A stretch of DNA of 64,000 nt, from positions 125,800 to 189,799 of the forward strand of contig NZ_JAQQPZ010000002.1 of the NCBI RefSeq assembly GCF_028750675.1. Reading direction: 5' to 3'. The notes beneath the pieces were generated by a model, which was not told the origin of the DNA, did not search any database, and saw nothing but the letters and a program-made list of their open reading frames with translations. The position numbers and the translations under genes were made by a program. Positions 40,230 to 47,995 of the stretch are shown here, piece by piece (positions within the stretch are counted from its first letter, which is position 1; every line of letters begins with the position of its first letter). Origin of the DNA: Shewanella metallivivens. Its GTDB lineage: Bacteria; Pseudomonadota; Gammaproteobacteria; Enterobacterales; Shewanellaceae.

Positions 40230-40747
40230 ATGTAGGTGTAACAGGTAGCACTGAAAAAGCTAGTGATGCTAAGTTTGCAATACCTAATAAGGATGTTCTA
40301 GGTACAAAAGACACGCATAAGCAAGCCACTGATATTCTTACTAGCTTTGAGATTGGAGGTACTAAGGAGCAAGGGGTGGCAGTGAAAAATGCGGGGGGTA
40401 ACATTACACCTGATTCTTGCGACAATGAGGGATGCACCTTTAATAAGCTCCCTGCAAATATTCGCTTTGTTGCTCATTCGCATGTTGAAAGCAATCATTA
40501 CCATAGCGGCATGGCAGAGGCTGTAACAAAAAAACGGGAGATGCCAGGGCCTGGCGACCACGCATTCTTAGTCAAGAGGAGTGCGCCTAATTATTTTCGA
40601 ACACCTTCAGGGGTTATCAAGGTACTGGAGTTTAAAGGTGGTCAGTATCATGTCAGAACCTTGAGTACAGGCTCTATTTCACCAAACTGGAACCCTGCTA
40701 ATGCAGAGTTATCAAGAAGAGAAAAGGGAAAGGCTATGAAGCTATGA
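39518..40747 (+). CDS. Orphan Rhs tip, cassette 2 (core fragment plus toxin-like C-terminus)
   Basis: 409 residues from GTG 39518. The same frame is open back to 39197 and codes for further Rhs core text (DYGSQYLYGSVGKG and on), so the gene is a 5'-truncated core. It has HVLRDHLGSVDTLMD, YDVFGRPRDIASG, VGRFLSVDPF and MSGVDPTGY, i.e. the intact core end that is broken in cassette 1. The shared linker ends near residue 238. The private domain has VAHSHVESNHYHSG and MPGPGDHAFLV (HxH and GxxD, 40475-40558), recalling DUF4329/JAMM-like tips but with glycine in place of the serine. The stop overlaps the next gene by 4 bp (ATGA), a typical toxin-immunity coupling. Confidence 0.78.
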   Translation: MVSTTYYVGSFEREVTLSSTVDKTYIGDHTIKMKAHVGSLGNQSPFQHVLRDHLGSVDTLMDAKTGAVLQHRGYDVFGRPRDIASGNALLSSWQGVTKGYTDHEHLIDQELIHMNGRIYDFNVGRFLSVDPFLQFPENSQSANPYSYILNNPMSGVDPTGYRSEELDEVISGKAFEKLEKDESGNLYVTADGETYKLTSVSNGEKNFSISFDGNGGGTAQVGKTTGTVSLHKGNSSTNVGVTGSTEKASDAKFAIPNKDVLGTKDTHKQATDILTSFEIGGTKEQGVAVKNAGGNITPDSCDNEGCTFNKLPANIRFVAHSHVESNHYHSGMAEAVTKKREMPGPGDHAFLVKRSAPNYFRTPSGVIKVLEFKGGQYHVRTLSTGSISPNWNPANAELSRREKGKAMKL

Positions 40748-41154
40748 AGTTATTTAAATTGATATTTGTGCTTTTATTAATGAGCACCTCTGTTTCTAAT
40801 TTTTTGCAGGCGAAGGAGGATATTGGATTTTCTTCAATTTCCATATATGAAGTACTTGTTAACCCTACCAAGTTTCATGGAGAAATGGTTGAAATAACAG
40901 GGGTGTATAAGTTTGATATAGATTCAGCTACTTTATTTCCTAGCAAGGAGTATTTAGTTGAAGACGTCTTTGAGTCATCGATAAGTGTTCGTTTGCCTAT
41001 GGATATGAGTCAGGAAAAATTAGAATATCTCACTAAGCTAGATGGAACCTATGTCAGGGTTTTTGGAGAGTTTGATGCTAAAAATAAAGGTTACGGCGGC
41101 TTCAATAAAGGCAAAGTAATCAATGTTCAAAGGATAGTAAGGCACTCTAATTAG
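40744..41154 (+). CDS. Candidate exported immunity protein for cassette 2
   Basis: 136 residues with a signal peptide (MKLFKLIFVLLLMSTSVSN, cleaved near residue 23), so periplasmic. The mature part, with YEVLVNPTKFHGEMVEITGVY and later LDGTYVRVFGEFDA, looks like a small OB-fold barrel; this is a pattern impression only. Translation is coupled to the Rhs tip by the ATGA overlap, which is strong evidence for pairing. It has no visible similarity to the cassette 1 immunity candidate. An intrinsic terminator follows. Confidence 0.65.
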   Translation: MKLFKLIFVLLLMSTSVSNFLQAKEDIGFSSISIYEVLVNPTKFHGEMVEITGVYKFDIDSATLFPSKEYLVEDVFESSISVRLPMDMSQEKLEYLTKLDGTYVRVFGEFDAKNKGYGGFNKGKVINVQRIVRHSN

Positions 41155-41162
41155 TCATCCTG

Positions 41163-41194
41163 TTGCCTGTCAGTTTGGTGTGACAGGCAATTTT
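41163..41194 (+). terminator. Terminator after immunity candidate 2
   Basis: Perfect 10-bp stem TTGCCTGTCA/TGACAGGCAA (41163-41172, 41181-41190) and TTTT. Confidence 0.82.
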
Positions 41195-41392
41195 CATCAC
41201 CGTGTAAAGAAAACCGTCGTTTATGAACCACTGCCATCATCATGGCTAATCATGGTCAAAACAGCCGATAATCGGTAAAGAAACTTGTAAAGTTATCAAT
41301 GTTCACACCTACTTCAGCATTACTAGCAATCATCATCACCGTATAAAATATTCCCATTTCCAGCTATAATCGGGAAAGTTAACGGAGCCAAT

Positions 41393-41596
41393 ATGAGTAA
41401 AGTTGTAGAGTTCAAGCGTCATCACAGTACCACCCCAGACATCGAAAATCGGAAAATTCTTCCAACCCCACCCAAATACAGCCAAGTTCGTGAACGTGAA
41501 TATCTAACAACATCAGAAATTGAACGCATCAGTAAAGCTGCCAAGTCCATTATTTATCTTAGCTATAGCGCCATGGATAAAACCAATTTGAATTGA
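41393..41596 (+). pseudogene. 5' remnant of a small tyrosine recombinase gene
   Basis: 67 codons starting at ATG 41393 after CGGAG. The text SQVREREYLTTSEIERISKA followed by AK is the N-terminus of short site-specific recombinases whose intact members continue into the catalytic domain with a first arginine motif. Here the frame leaves that pattern after residue 50 and stops, so the catalytic part is gone. It is distinct from the island integrase. Confidence 0.6.
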
Positions 41597-41714
41597 CAAT
41601 TTTTCATTTCAATCATATAGTCAATCTTAGTTAGCAATTGCAGACTTTGAAGATGCAAATCTCTGCAACCAAATGAATTTAAACGACTATTTTACCTATT
41701 TAATTCGAGAGTCT

Positions 41715-41918
41715 GGGTTCAAATCCCTATCCCTCCGCCACATTAAATACAAAAAAAGCCGTTGATTATCAACGGCTTTTTTTGTTTCTGGCGTTTGAGG
41801 GGCTCTCCATAAGGATTGACTCAGACAATGTATCTGCTCTTTACATGAGCAGAGCACCCAATAACGTATACTTTACACGTATCTGTTTATCCAAATATTT
41901 ACGCGACAAGGGCTTTCC
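41715..41918. repeat. Right 204-bp direct repeat (attR plus second integrase 5' end)
   Basis: Matches 35252-35455 with 4 differences. It carries the tRNA T arm and 3' end without the 5' half of a tRNA, the tRNA terminator and an integrase start. Confidence 0.9.
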
Positions 41919-41925
41919 TTGTTGA
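41845..41925 (+). pseudogene. 5' stub of a second island integrase
   Basis: The first 25 codons match the intact integrase (MSRAPNNVYFTRIC and on); a frame break then gives TGA at 41923. Of the three substitutions in this part, two are silent and one is Ala to Ser, as expected for a diverged coding copy. It is a relic of a second element inserted in tandem. Confidence 0.75.
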
Positions 41926-41978
41926 TATATGTGATCTATACGCGATAAGGGCTTCCCCTTTGATGTATGTGATGGCAT
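41901..41978. repeat. Two degenerate 39-bp tandem units
   Basis: Units 41901-41939 and 41940-41978 both begin ACGCGAYAAGGGCTT and end in GATRTATGTGAT plus five bases. They start inside the integrase stub. The rest of 41597-42075 shows no gene. Confidence 0.65.
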
Positions 41979-42075
41979 GCAAACCCCTTGTACTTTATTA
42001 TCTATCTAATCAGTACCAATCAAAAATGGAGTTAGTTTCTCTTATTCCTTATTCGAATAGTGAAGCCTGTTAATT

Positions 42076-43680
42076 ATGAAATTTAAGTCAAAAAAATACA
42101 GTATAGAATCAACTGATTATCAGGTTGGTCAAGATAATATTTTCAAGTGGGGCATGGATGTCCACAACACCGTTTTTAGCGTTTCCGTCGGTTTATCCAT
42201 TTTATTTATTGTGGCTCTGCTGGTTTTCCCCCCCGCGGATGCTAAAGCTGCTATCGATTCAGTGAAGGGCGCCGCTTTATCTCACTTTGACTTCGTGTTT
42301 ATGTGGACTGCTAACATTATGCTCATTTTTGCTATTGGGATTGCTTTCTCTCCATTAGGCAAAATTCGCTTGGGCGGTGACAACGCCACAACGGATTACT
42401 CGACAGTGTCCTGGGTATCCATGCTATTTGCTGCAGGTATGGGCATTGGCCTTATTTTCTGGGGTGTGGCAGAGCCAACAGCGTTCTACACTGATTGGTT
42501 TGGCACCCCGCTGGACGTGGCCCCCTTTACACCTGAAGGCCGTGAATTAGCGCTTGGTGCTTCTGTATTTCACTGGGGATTTCATGCTTGGGCTATCTAC
42601 GGTATGACTGCGCTCTCATTGGCATACTTTGTTTATAATAAGGGCTTGCCACTCTCAATGCGTTCGGTTTTCTATCCCATGCTAGGTGATAAAGTCTGGG
42701 GCAAAACTGGTGATGTGATCGACATTATGGCGGTACTGGTTATTTTGTTTGGCCTTGCAACGTCACTGGGTTTAGGTGGCTCTCAAGCTGCCAGCGGAAT
42801 AAGCCATGTGTTTGGTTTTGAAAATAGTATTTTTCTTCAACTGACGATTATTCTGGTCATTATGGGGCTTGCTATTCTCTCAGTGGTTCGTGGCATGGAT
42901 GGCGGGGTTAAATTGTTGAGTAACATCAACATGATTATTGCCTTTATATTCCTTGGTTTTATCAGCATTCTTAATTTCACGACTGTGCTTGATTCATTGG
43001 TGACAGGTGTTGTCGGTTACGTCAAAAACATCATACCATTAAGCCAGAATTCAGGTCGTGAAGACACTAGCTGGTTACACGGTTGGACGGTATTCTACTG
43101 GGCTTGGTGGATTGCGTATGCACCGTTCTTTGGTATGTTTGTAGCGCGAATTTCACGTGGCCGTACCGTACGCGAGTTTCTGGCTTGTGTGTTGATTATC
43201 CCCACTTTAGTGACCACAGCTTGGATGTCATTTTTTGGCGGTATTGCGATTCAACAAATCATTGATAAAGTTGGTCAACTAGGCGTAGAGCAAGGTATTA
43301 CAGACGTTTCCTTGAGTTTGTTTTATATGCTTGATGCTTACCCTATGGGAGATATTCTGTCCATTATTGCGGTGATACTGATTATCGTGTTCTTTGTGAC
43401 GACTTTAGATTCAGGCTCTATCGTGGTCGATAGCATGACCGCAGGCGGTAAGTTAGAATTACCGATGAAGCAAAAGATTGTATGGGCGGTTATCTCTGCG
43501 CTAATCGCGATGGTGATGTTGTGGATCGGTGGCACTGACTCTATCAAAGCGCTTCAGTCGGTTACCATTATCGCAGCACTTCCGTTTGCGATTATATTAG
43601 TGCTTGCTTGTGTTAGCTTGGTGCTTGGCATGTTTACTGAGGTAAAAAAGCCGCAATTAAGTCGTAAACAATCCGCTTAA
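42076..43680 (+). CDS. BCCT-family transporter (betaine/carnitine/choline type), copy 1
   Basis: 534 residues with 12 predicted membrane segments. Signatures: GMGIGLIFWGVAEP near residue 125, FHWGFHAWAIYG near 172, and the segment WAWWIAYAPFFGMFVARISR followed by GRTVREF near 345. It imports osmolytes such as glycine betaine, choline or carnitine, coupled to sodium or protons. It lacks the long C-terminal osmosensing tail seen in BetP and BetT. It lies directly right of the island end and has its own terminator. A paralog is 2 kb downstream. Confidence 0.92.
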   Translation: MKFKSKKYSIESTDYQVGQDNIFKWGMDVHNTVFSVSVGLSILFIVALLVFPPADAKAAIDSVKGAALSHFDFVFMWTANIMLIFAIGIAFSPLGKIRLGGDNATTDYSTVSWVSMLFAAGMGIGLIFWGVAEPTAFYTDWFGTPLDVAPFTPEGRELALGASVFHWGFHAWAIYGMTALSLAYFVYNKGLPLSMRSVFYPMLGDKVWGKTGDVIDIMAVLVILFGLATSLGLGGSQAASGISHVFGFENSIFLQLTIILVIMGLAILSVVRGMDGGVKLLSNINMIIAFIFLGFISILNFTTVLDSLVTGVVGYVKNIIPLSQNSGREDTSWLHGWTVFYWAWWIAYAPFFGMFVARISRGRTVREFLACVLIIPTLVTTAWMSFFGGIAIQQIIDKVGQLGVEQGITDVSLSLFYMLDAYPMGDILSIIAVILIIVFFVTTLDSGSIVVDSMTAGGKLELPMKQKIVWAVISALIAMVMLWIGGTDSIKALQSVTIIAALPFAIILVLACVSLVLGMFTEVKKPQLSRKQSA

Positions 43681-43691
43681 TTACTATGAAG

Positions 43692-43727
43692 GGGCTTACA
43701 TGGTACATTCTTGTAAGCCCTTGTTTT
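43692..43727 (+). terminator. Terminator after BCCT copy 1
   Basis: Stem GGGCTTACA/TGTAAGCCC (43692-43700, 43712-43720), an 11-nt loop and TTGTTTT. Confidence 0.75.
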
Positions 43728-43911
43728 AGTATACGTCATACCCCTTTCGCATAAGTTCGTCCCATTGTGTTCGCACCCTCCAAACGTCAAGAAACAACCG
43801 CATAATTATTATGGCCAAACCAAGACTGGCAATCGTTAGCCTAGAGAACAGTTAGCGGTTATTTTTTATTAATTAATGCGTGTTAATTCAACAAGGCGTA
43901 CTGTAGTAATG

Positions 43912-43953
43912 TTGATCAAGATCAAGCGTATTGTTTGTTTGTAGGCCTAAACT
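43912..43953 (+). promoter_or_regulatory. FNR/EtrA-type box and promoter for cbpA
   Basis: TTGATCAAGATCAA at 43912-43925 is a perfect match to TTGATnnnnATCAA. A -10-like TAAACT at 43948-43953 puts the likely start near 43960, centring the box at about -41.5, the class II activator position. The rest of the 341-bp gap shows nothing else. Confidence 0.7.
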
Positions 43954-44021
43954 TATTTATGTTGAATGAGTTAAAACCAGTTTGATGCTCCGTTGCAAAC
44001 GTGTTTTTGTTAGGGGATAAA

Positions 44022-44978
44022 ATGAATTTTAAAGACTATTACATGGTATTGGGTATCGATCCGCAAGCGAATGTAAAAGCGGTAAAAGCCGCTTATAAAA
44101 AACTGGCGGTAAAATATCATCCCGATGTCAGTAAACATGCTGATGCCGAGGCAAAATTTAAAGAAATTGGTGAAGCTTATGCGATATTGAGTAATGCTAA
44201 AAAGCGTGCTGAATATGATGAAGTTCGTCAGCATCATCTAAATAGGTCACAAAGACATTACGCCGGTCAAACAGGCGCCAGTGGTGGTCAAGATTGGGGA
44301 CAACAGGAAAGCGACCAAGAGTTTGCCGATTTCTTTAATTCAATCTTTGGTGCACGCCATTCAGGCTTTGACCCAAACCAACAGTATCAAGGCCGTCAAA
44401 CCCAACCCGCTAAAGGTCAAGATGTAGAAATTGAATTCCCAATGTTTCTTGAAGAAACATTGGTCGACACTCTTAAACCTGTCTCGTTTACCCTGCAACA
44501 ACGCGATGCTCATGGTCATATTGTTGAACATCCCAAATCTTTAAAAGTGAACATTCCAGCCGGTGTGAGTAATGGCCAACGTATTCGTTTAAAAGGCCAA
44601 GGCGGACCCGGTCAAACCAAAGCCGATAACGGCGATTTGTATTTAACCATTCGTTATGCACCACATCCTTTATTTGATGTTGATGGTCGAAATTTAACGA
44701 TTGTTGTACCTGTGGCTCCTTGGGAAGCGGTATTGGGTACCAAAGTTACATTGCCTACCTTAACAGGGCATATTCAATTGAGTATCCCAGCGAATAGTCA
44801 ATCAGGTCAGCGATTACGTATAAAGGGTAAAGGGCTATTGAGTAAAAAAGAGCAGGGCGACTTATTTGCTGTGCTTAAAATAGTGGTGCCGACGGTACCA
44901 GATGCAGCGAGTAAGCCTTTGTGGACTGAATTAGCTGAAAAAAATACATTCGACCCTCGTGCCAGTTGGAGTAAATAG
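44022..44978 (+). CDS. cbpA: DnaJ-like co-chaperone CbpA
   Basis: Start ATG 44022 after AGGGGAT, 318 residues; a longer frame from 44001 lacks a better site. J domain at residues 1-70 with KYHPDVSKH (the HPD triad that activates DnaK). A glycine-rich linker follows (about 75-120), then two C-terminal beta domains with VNIPAGVSNGQRIRLKGQG and SIPANSQSGQRLRIKGKG. No zinc-finger domain, as in CbpA rather than DnaJ. Role: DnaK co-chaperone and nucleoid-associated DNA-binding protein. It is followed directly by its inhibitor gene cbpM. The FNR-type box suggests induction without oxygen. Confidence 0.95.
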   Translation: MNFKDYYMVLGIDPQANVKAVKAAYKKLAVKYHPDVSKHADAEAKFKEIGEAYAILSNAKKRAEYDEVRQHHLNRSQRHYAGQTGASGGQDWGQQESDQEFADFFNSIFGARHSGFDPNQQYQGRQTQPAKGQDVEIEFPMFLEETLVDTLKPVSFTLQQRDAHGHIVEHPKSLKVNIPAGVSNGQRIRLKGQGGPGQTKADNGDLYLTIRYAPHPLFDVDGRNLTIVVPVAPWEAVLGTKVTLPTLTGHIQLSIPANSQSGQRLRIKGKGLLSKKEQGDLFAVLKIVVPTVPDAASKPLWTELAEKNTFDPRASWSK

Positions 44979-44980
44979 TG

Positions 44981-45298
44981 ATGCTGCAGATTAATATAAG
45001 CGAACAAGATTGTTGGTTGAGCAGTGACGAACTGTGCGAATGCAGTGAAATTAGCTCGGCATTATTACTTGAGCTTGTAGAGCACAGTATTGTGATCCCG
45101 CAAGAGGGCGAGGTAATAGAACAATGGCAATTTAGTATTGATAATTTACATCAAGTTAAAAAAGCCACGCGCATTCAACGTGATTTAGCGCTGGAATGGA
45201 GTGGTATTGGGCTAATTTTACAATTACTCGATGAAAGAGACCAACTGGAAAATGAAGTGCATAGGCTCAAGCAGCAATTAAGTCGATTTAAAGCATAG
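44981..45298 (+). CDS. cbpM: CbpA modulator CbpM
   Basis: 105 residues from ATG 44981; a GTG at 44978 sharing the last base of the cbpA stop is possible. MerR-like helical fold with the C-terminal coiled coil LDERDQLENEVHRLKQQLSR. CbpM binds the J domain of CbpA and blocks both its co-chaperone and DNA-binding activity. Partner and gene order match the E. coli pair. Confidence 0.92.
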   Translation: MLQINISEQDCWLSSDELCECSEISSALLLELVEHSIVIPQEGEVIEQWQFSIDNLHQVKKATRIQRDLALEWSGIGLILQLLDERDQLENEVHRLKQQLSRFKA

Positions 45299-45619
45299 AT
45301 AGATGAACCGCATCGTTACCGTCGTGTATGACGCACCTAAACCTGAAGATAGGCGCTTGGATTAAGCCATCATTCATCAACAGCATATGATGATTAAGCG
45401 GTAACCAAGTTTCCTCGATTTACCGCTACAAAATTTAACCTGCAAAGATCAACTGGTCTTAGTGAGTTGTGAGTTAATATTTTAAATAAATCATATGGCT
45501 AAATAAGTTTGAACCTTAAATAAGCCTGAAATTATTATCTATTTTTGCTAAAATCAGCCAGATAAATTATATCGACCGTCACTTTCAAAGTGTCAGGTCG
45601 CGCTAACAGAGGTTTTGTG
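45299..45619. other. Intergenic gap, nothing recognised
   Basis: 321 bases between cbpM and BCCT copy 2. I see no gene, no terminator with a T run and no clear operator. Confidence 0.5.
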
Positions 45620-47197
45620 ATGATGAATAAGGACAAGTACAGTATAGATAATACCGATTATACTGTTGGGCAAGATAACATTCAAAAATGGGGTTTTGAT
45701 ATACATAACGCCGTCTTTGGAATTAGTGCAGGATTAATCCTTGCTTTTTTAATTGCCATATTATTAATTGATCCGGGGACATCAAAAGATTTTTTAGACG
45801 GTTTAAAATGGCAAATTATTGGTACATTTGACAGCCTCTTTATGTGGTCGGCAAATATTTTTGTGGTTTTTTGCTTGGCATTAATCGTTTCTCCTTTCGG
45901 CAAGATCCGCTTAGGTGGTGATGGTGCAAAAGCCGATTATTCAAGACTTTCCTGGATTGCGATGCTATTTGCTGCTGGCATGGGAATTGGCTTGATGTTT
46001 TGGGGGGTTGCTGAACCGTTAGCCTATTACACTGGCTGGTATGAAACGCCATTGAATGTGGCAGCGAACACGCCAGAAGCGGTAGAGATGGCACTTGGTG
46101 CGACCATGTTCCACTGGGGATTACACCCTTGGTCAATTTATGGTGTGGTTGCCTTGTCTATGGCTTTCTTTGCTTTTAACAAAGGTTTACCACTTTCTAT
46201 TCGTTCGGCTTTTTATCCAATTTTGGGTGACCGTACATGGGGCTGGCCTGGACATATTATTGATATTTTTGCCGTATTAGCCACATTGTTTGGTCTTGCA
46301 ACGTCTTTAGGCTTAGGTGCTCAACAAGCCGCATCTGGATTTCATCATGTGTTTGGCATTGAGGCAGGCTTAACCTTGCAAGTCACTATTATTGTTGTTG
46401 TGACGCTGTTAGCTGTTATCTCTGTTGTCCGAGGCCTAGAAGGTGGGGTTAAAGTCATAAGTAATATCAATATGTTACTTGCTGTTGCTTTGCTCATCTT
46501 TGTTGCTCTTGTGACTTTTGCTGTTTCGATGGGAACCATTCCGACAACTGTGATGGGTTATATTAAGAATATTATTCCACTGAGCAATCCTATCGGTCGT
46601 GAAGATGAAGCCTGGATGCACGGTTGGACTGTGTTCTATTGGGCTTGGTGGATCTCATGGTCACCATTTGTGGGCATGTTTATTGCTCGTATCTCTCGTG
46701 GTCGTACAGTACGTGAGTTCCTTGCCACCGTATTGATCGTGCCAACAGTCGTGACTATCTTATGGATGTCTGTGTTTGGTGGTGCCGCTATTGACCAAAT
46801 TATCAATAATATCGGTACGTTGGGGAGTAAGGGATTAACTGAGGTTCCGCTTGCTATGTTCCAAATGTTTGATTCGTTGCCATTAGGTAATCTGTTATCA
46901 ATGTTGGCTGTGTTATTGGTATTGGTATTCTTTATTACCTCTTCAGATTCAGGCTCACTCGTTATCGACAGTATTACTGCAGGTGGTAAAATTGATGCTC
47001 CTATTCCACAGCGTATCTTTTGGGCTGTTATAGAAGGTGCAATTGCTGCTGTTTTATTGTGGGTTGGTGGCACTAAGGCGATTGAGGCATTACAAGCGGG
47101 TGCCATTTCGACAGGCCTTCCGTTCACCATTATTTTATTGTTGATGTGTGTTAGTTTGTTGATGGGTATGCGTACCGAAAAGCATAATAAAAACTAG
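45620..47197 (+). CDS. BCCT-family transporter, copy 2
   Basis: Start ATG 45620 (525 residues) with AGAGG seven bases upstream; the frame extends to a GTG at 45590 without a ribosome site. 12 membrane segments. It has the same signatures as copy 1: GMGIGLMFWGVAEP, FHWGLHPWSIYG and WAWWISWSPFVGMFIARISR followed by GRTVREF. Many positions are identical to copy 1 (for example TDYTVGQDNIQKWGFDIHN against TDYQVGQDNIFKWGMDVHN), so the two are paralogs. Osmolyte importer; substrate not known. Confidence 0.92.
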   Translation: MMNKDKYSIDNTDYTVGQDNIQKWGFDIHNAVFGISAGLILAFLIAILLIDPGTSKDFLDGLKWQIIGTFDSLFMWSANIFVVFCLALIVSPFGKIRLGGDGAKADYSRLSWIAMLFAAGMGIGLMFWGVAEPLAYYTGWYETPLNVAANTPEAVEMALGATMFHWGLHPWSIYGVVALSMAFFAFNKGLPLSIRSAFYPILGDRTWGWPGHIIDIFAVLATLFGLATSLGLGAQQAASGFHHVFGIEAGLTLQVTIIVVVTLLAVISVVRGLEGGVKVISNINMLLAVALLIFVALVTFAVSMGTIPTTVMGYIKNIIPLSNPIGREDEAWMHGWTVFYWAWWISWSPFVGMFIARISRGRTVREFLATVLIVPTVVTILWMSVFGGAAIDQIINNIGTLGSKGLTEVPLAMFQMFDSLPLGNLLSMLAVLLVLVFFITSSDSGSLVIDSITAGGKIDAPIPQRIFWAVIEGAIAAVLLWVGGTKAIEALQAGAISTGLPFTIILLLMCVSLLMGMRTEKHNKN

Positions 47198-47217
47198 CTT
47201 TTGAGTTACAACAAAAT

Positions 47218-47245
47218 GCCGATGATAAATTCATCGGCTTTTTTT
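47218..47245 (+). terminator. Terminator after BCCT copy 2
   Basis: Stem GCCGATGA/TCATCGGC (47218-47225, 47231-47238) and T7. Convergent with the exonuclease gene. Confidence 0.85.
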
Positions 47246-47268
47246 ATGCATTTTGATTTAGGTTAACA

Positions 47269-47985
47269 TTATACCCATAAGTTTTTAATTGCAGTGTCGG
47301 GACTAAAGTGATACTTGATTTGTGCCTGCAGTAATTCAGCCGTGGCAATAGCATCAGTTAATGCATCGTGGGGCGCGTAAGCGGGTAAGTTATAACGTTC
47401 ACGGCTATTCGCTAGCCGAATTGAATGCGGACGCTTACGTTTAAATAAATTAAATAAACTCTGAGATTTTGCCCGATGCAAATTGGCTTCAATTTGCATG
47501 GTGTCTATTACCGGAAACACAATTCCCTCATTGATTAACAGGCGTAGCGTGTGATTAAGAAAATCACGCTCAATATGTCGATAATGTACCACCACCACTT
47601 TACCCGCAAGTTGATCTAAAAGCTGTTCTAAAATCAATAGTATATCAGGTGCACCTTGTAAATCTGAGTGGGTGATGCCGTGAATAATAATTGAGTTTTC
47701 TTGGAGCTTATCTTGTGGGTTGAGATACCATTTTTTGGCTTTACGGCAATAAATACGCTGTAATGTAAAAGGCACTAAACCAATGCTAATGATGCTATTT
47801 TTCTCTGAGTCTAAGCCGGTTGTTTCAAAGTCTAGGGCAACAAAATCAATGTCACTTAATGGGGTTTCATTGTGGTAGGTGCCTGCATGGTAAAAATCAA
47901 ACAAGCGTCGATCTTTGCTGTTTTGCATTTTTAATTCGAGAAAGGCTTGCCAATTTAAAATCTCCGTTTTACTGAAATGTGTCAT
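47269..47985 (-). CDS. DEDDh 3'-5' exonuclease (DnaQ/Pol III epsilon-like)
   Basis: 238 residues. Exo I is FVALDFETTGLD near residue 48, exo II is VVHYRHIERDFLNH near 138, and exo III is YAPHDALTDAIATAELL near 205, giving all acidic residues and the histidine of the DEDDh class. The first 45 residues are a helical extension. It is not the replicative epsilon subunit by context: it lies 10 bp after a cNMP/CBS/DUF294 gene, a pairing seen in many proteobacteria whose function is not settled. Confidence 0.88.
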   Translation of the reverse strand: MTHFSKTEILNWQAFLELKMQNSKDRRLFDFYHAGTYHNETPLSDIDFVALDFETTGLDSEKNSIISIGLVPFTLQRIYCRKAKKWYLNPQDKLQENSIIIHGITHSDLQGAPDILLILEQLLDQLAGKVVVVHYRHIERDFLNHTLRLLINEGIVFPVIDTMQIEANLHRAKSQSLFNLFKRKRPHSIRLANSRERYNLPAYAPHDALTDAIATAELLQAQIKYHFSPDTAIKNLWV

Positions 47986-47995
47986 AAGTTCGCCT

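Larger units (their letters stand above)
35252..41714. mobile_element. 6463-bp genomic island in tRNA-Ser
   Basis: Bounded by direct repeats that include the tRNA 3' end. The tRNA-adjacent tyrosine integrase is transcribed in the same direction as the tRNA. Cargo: two orphan Rhs tip cassettes with immunity candidates and a truncated recombinase. Excision between the repeats would restore an intact tRNA 3' end. Confidence 0.85.
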
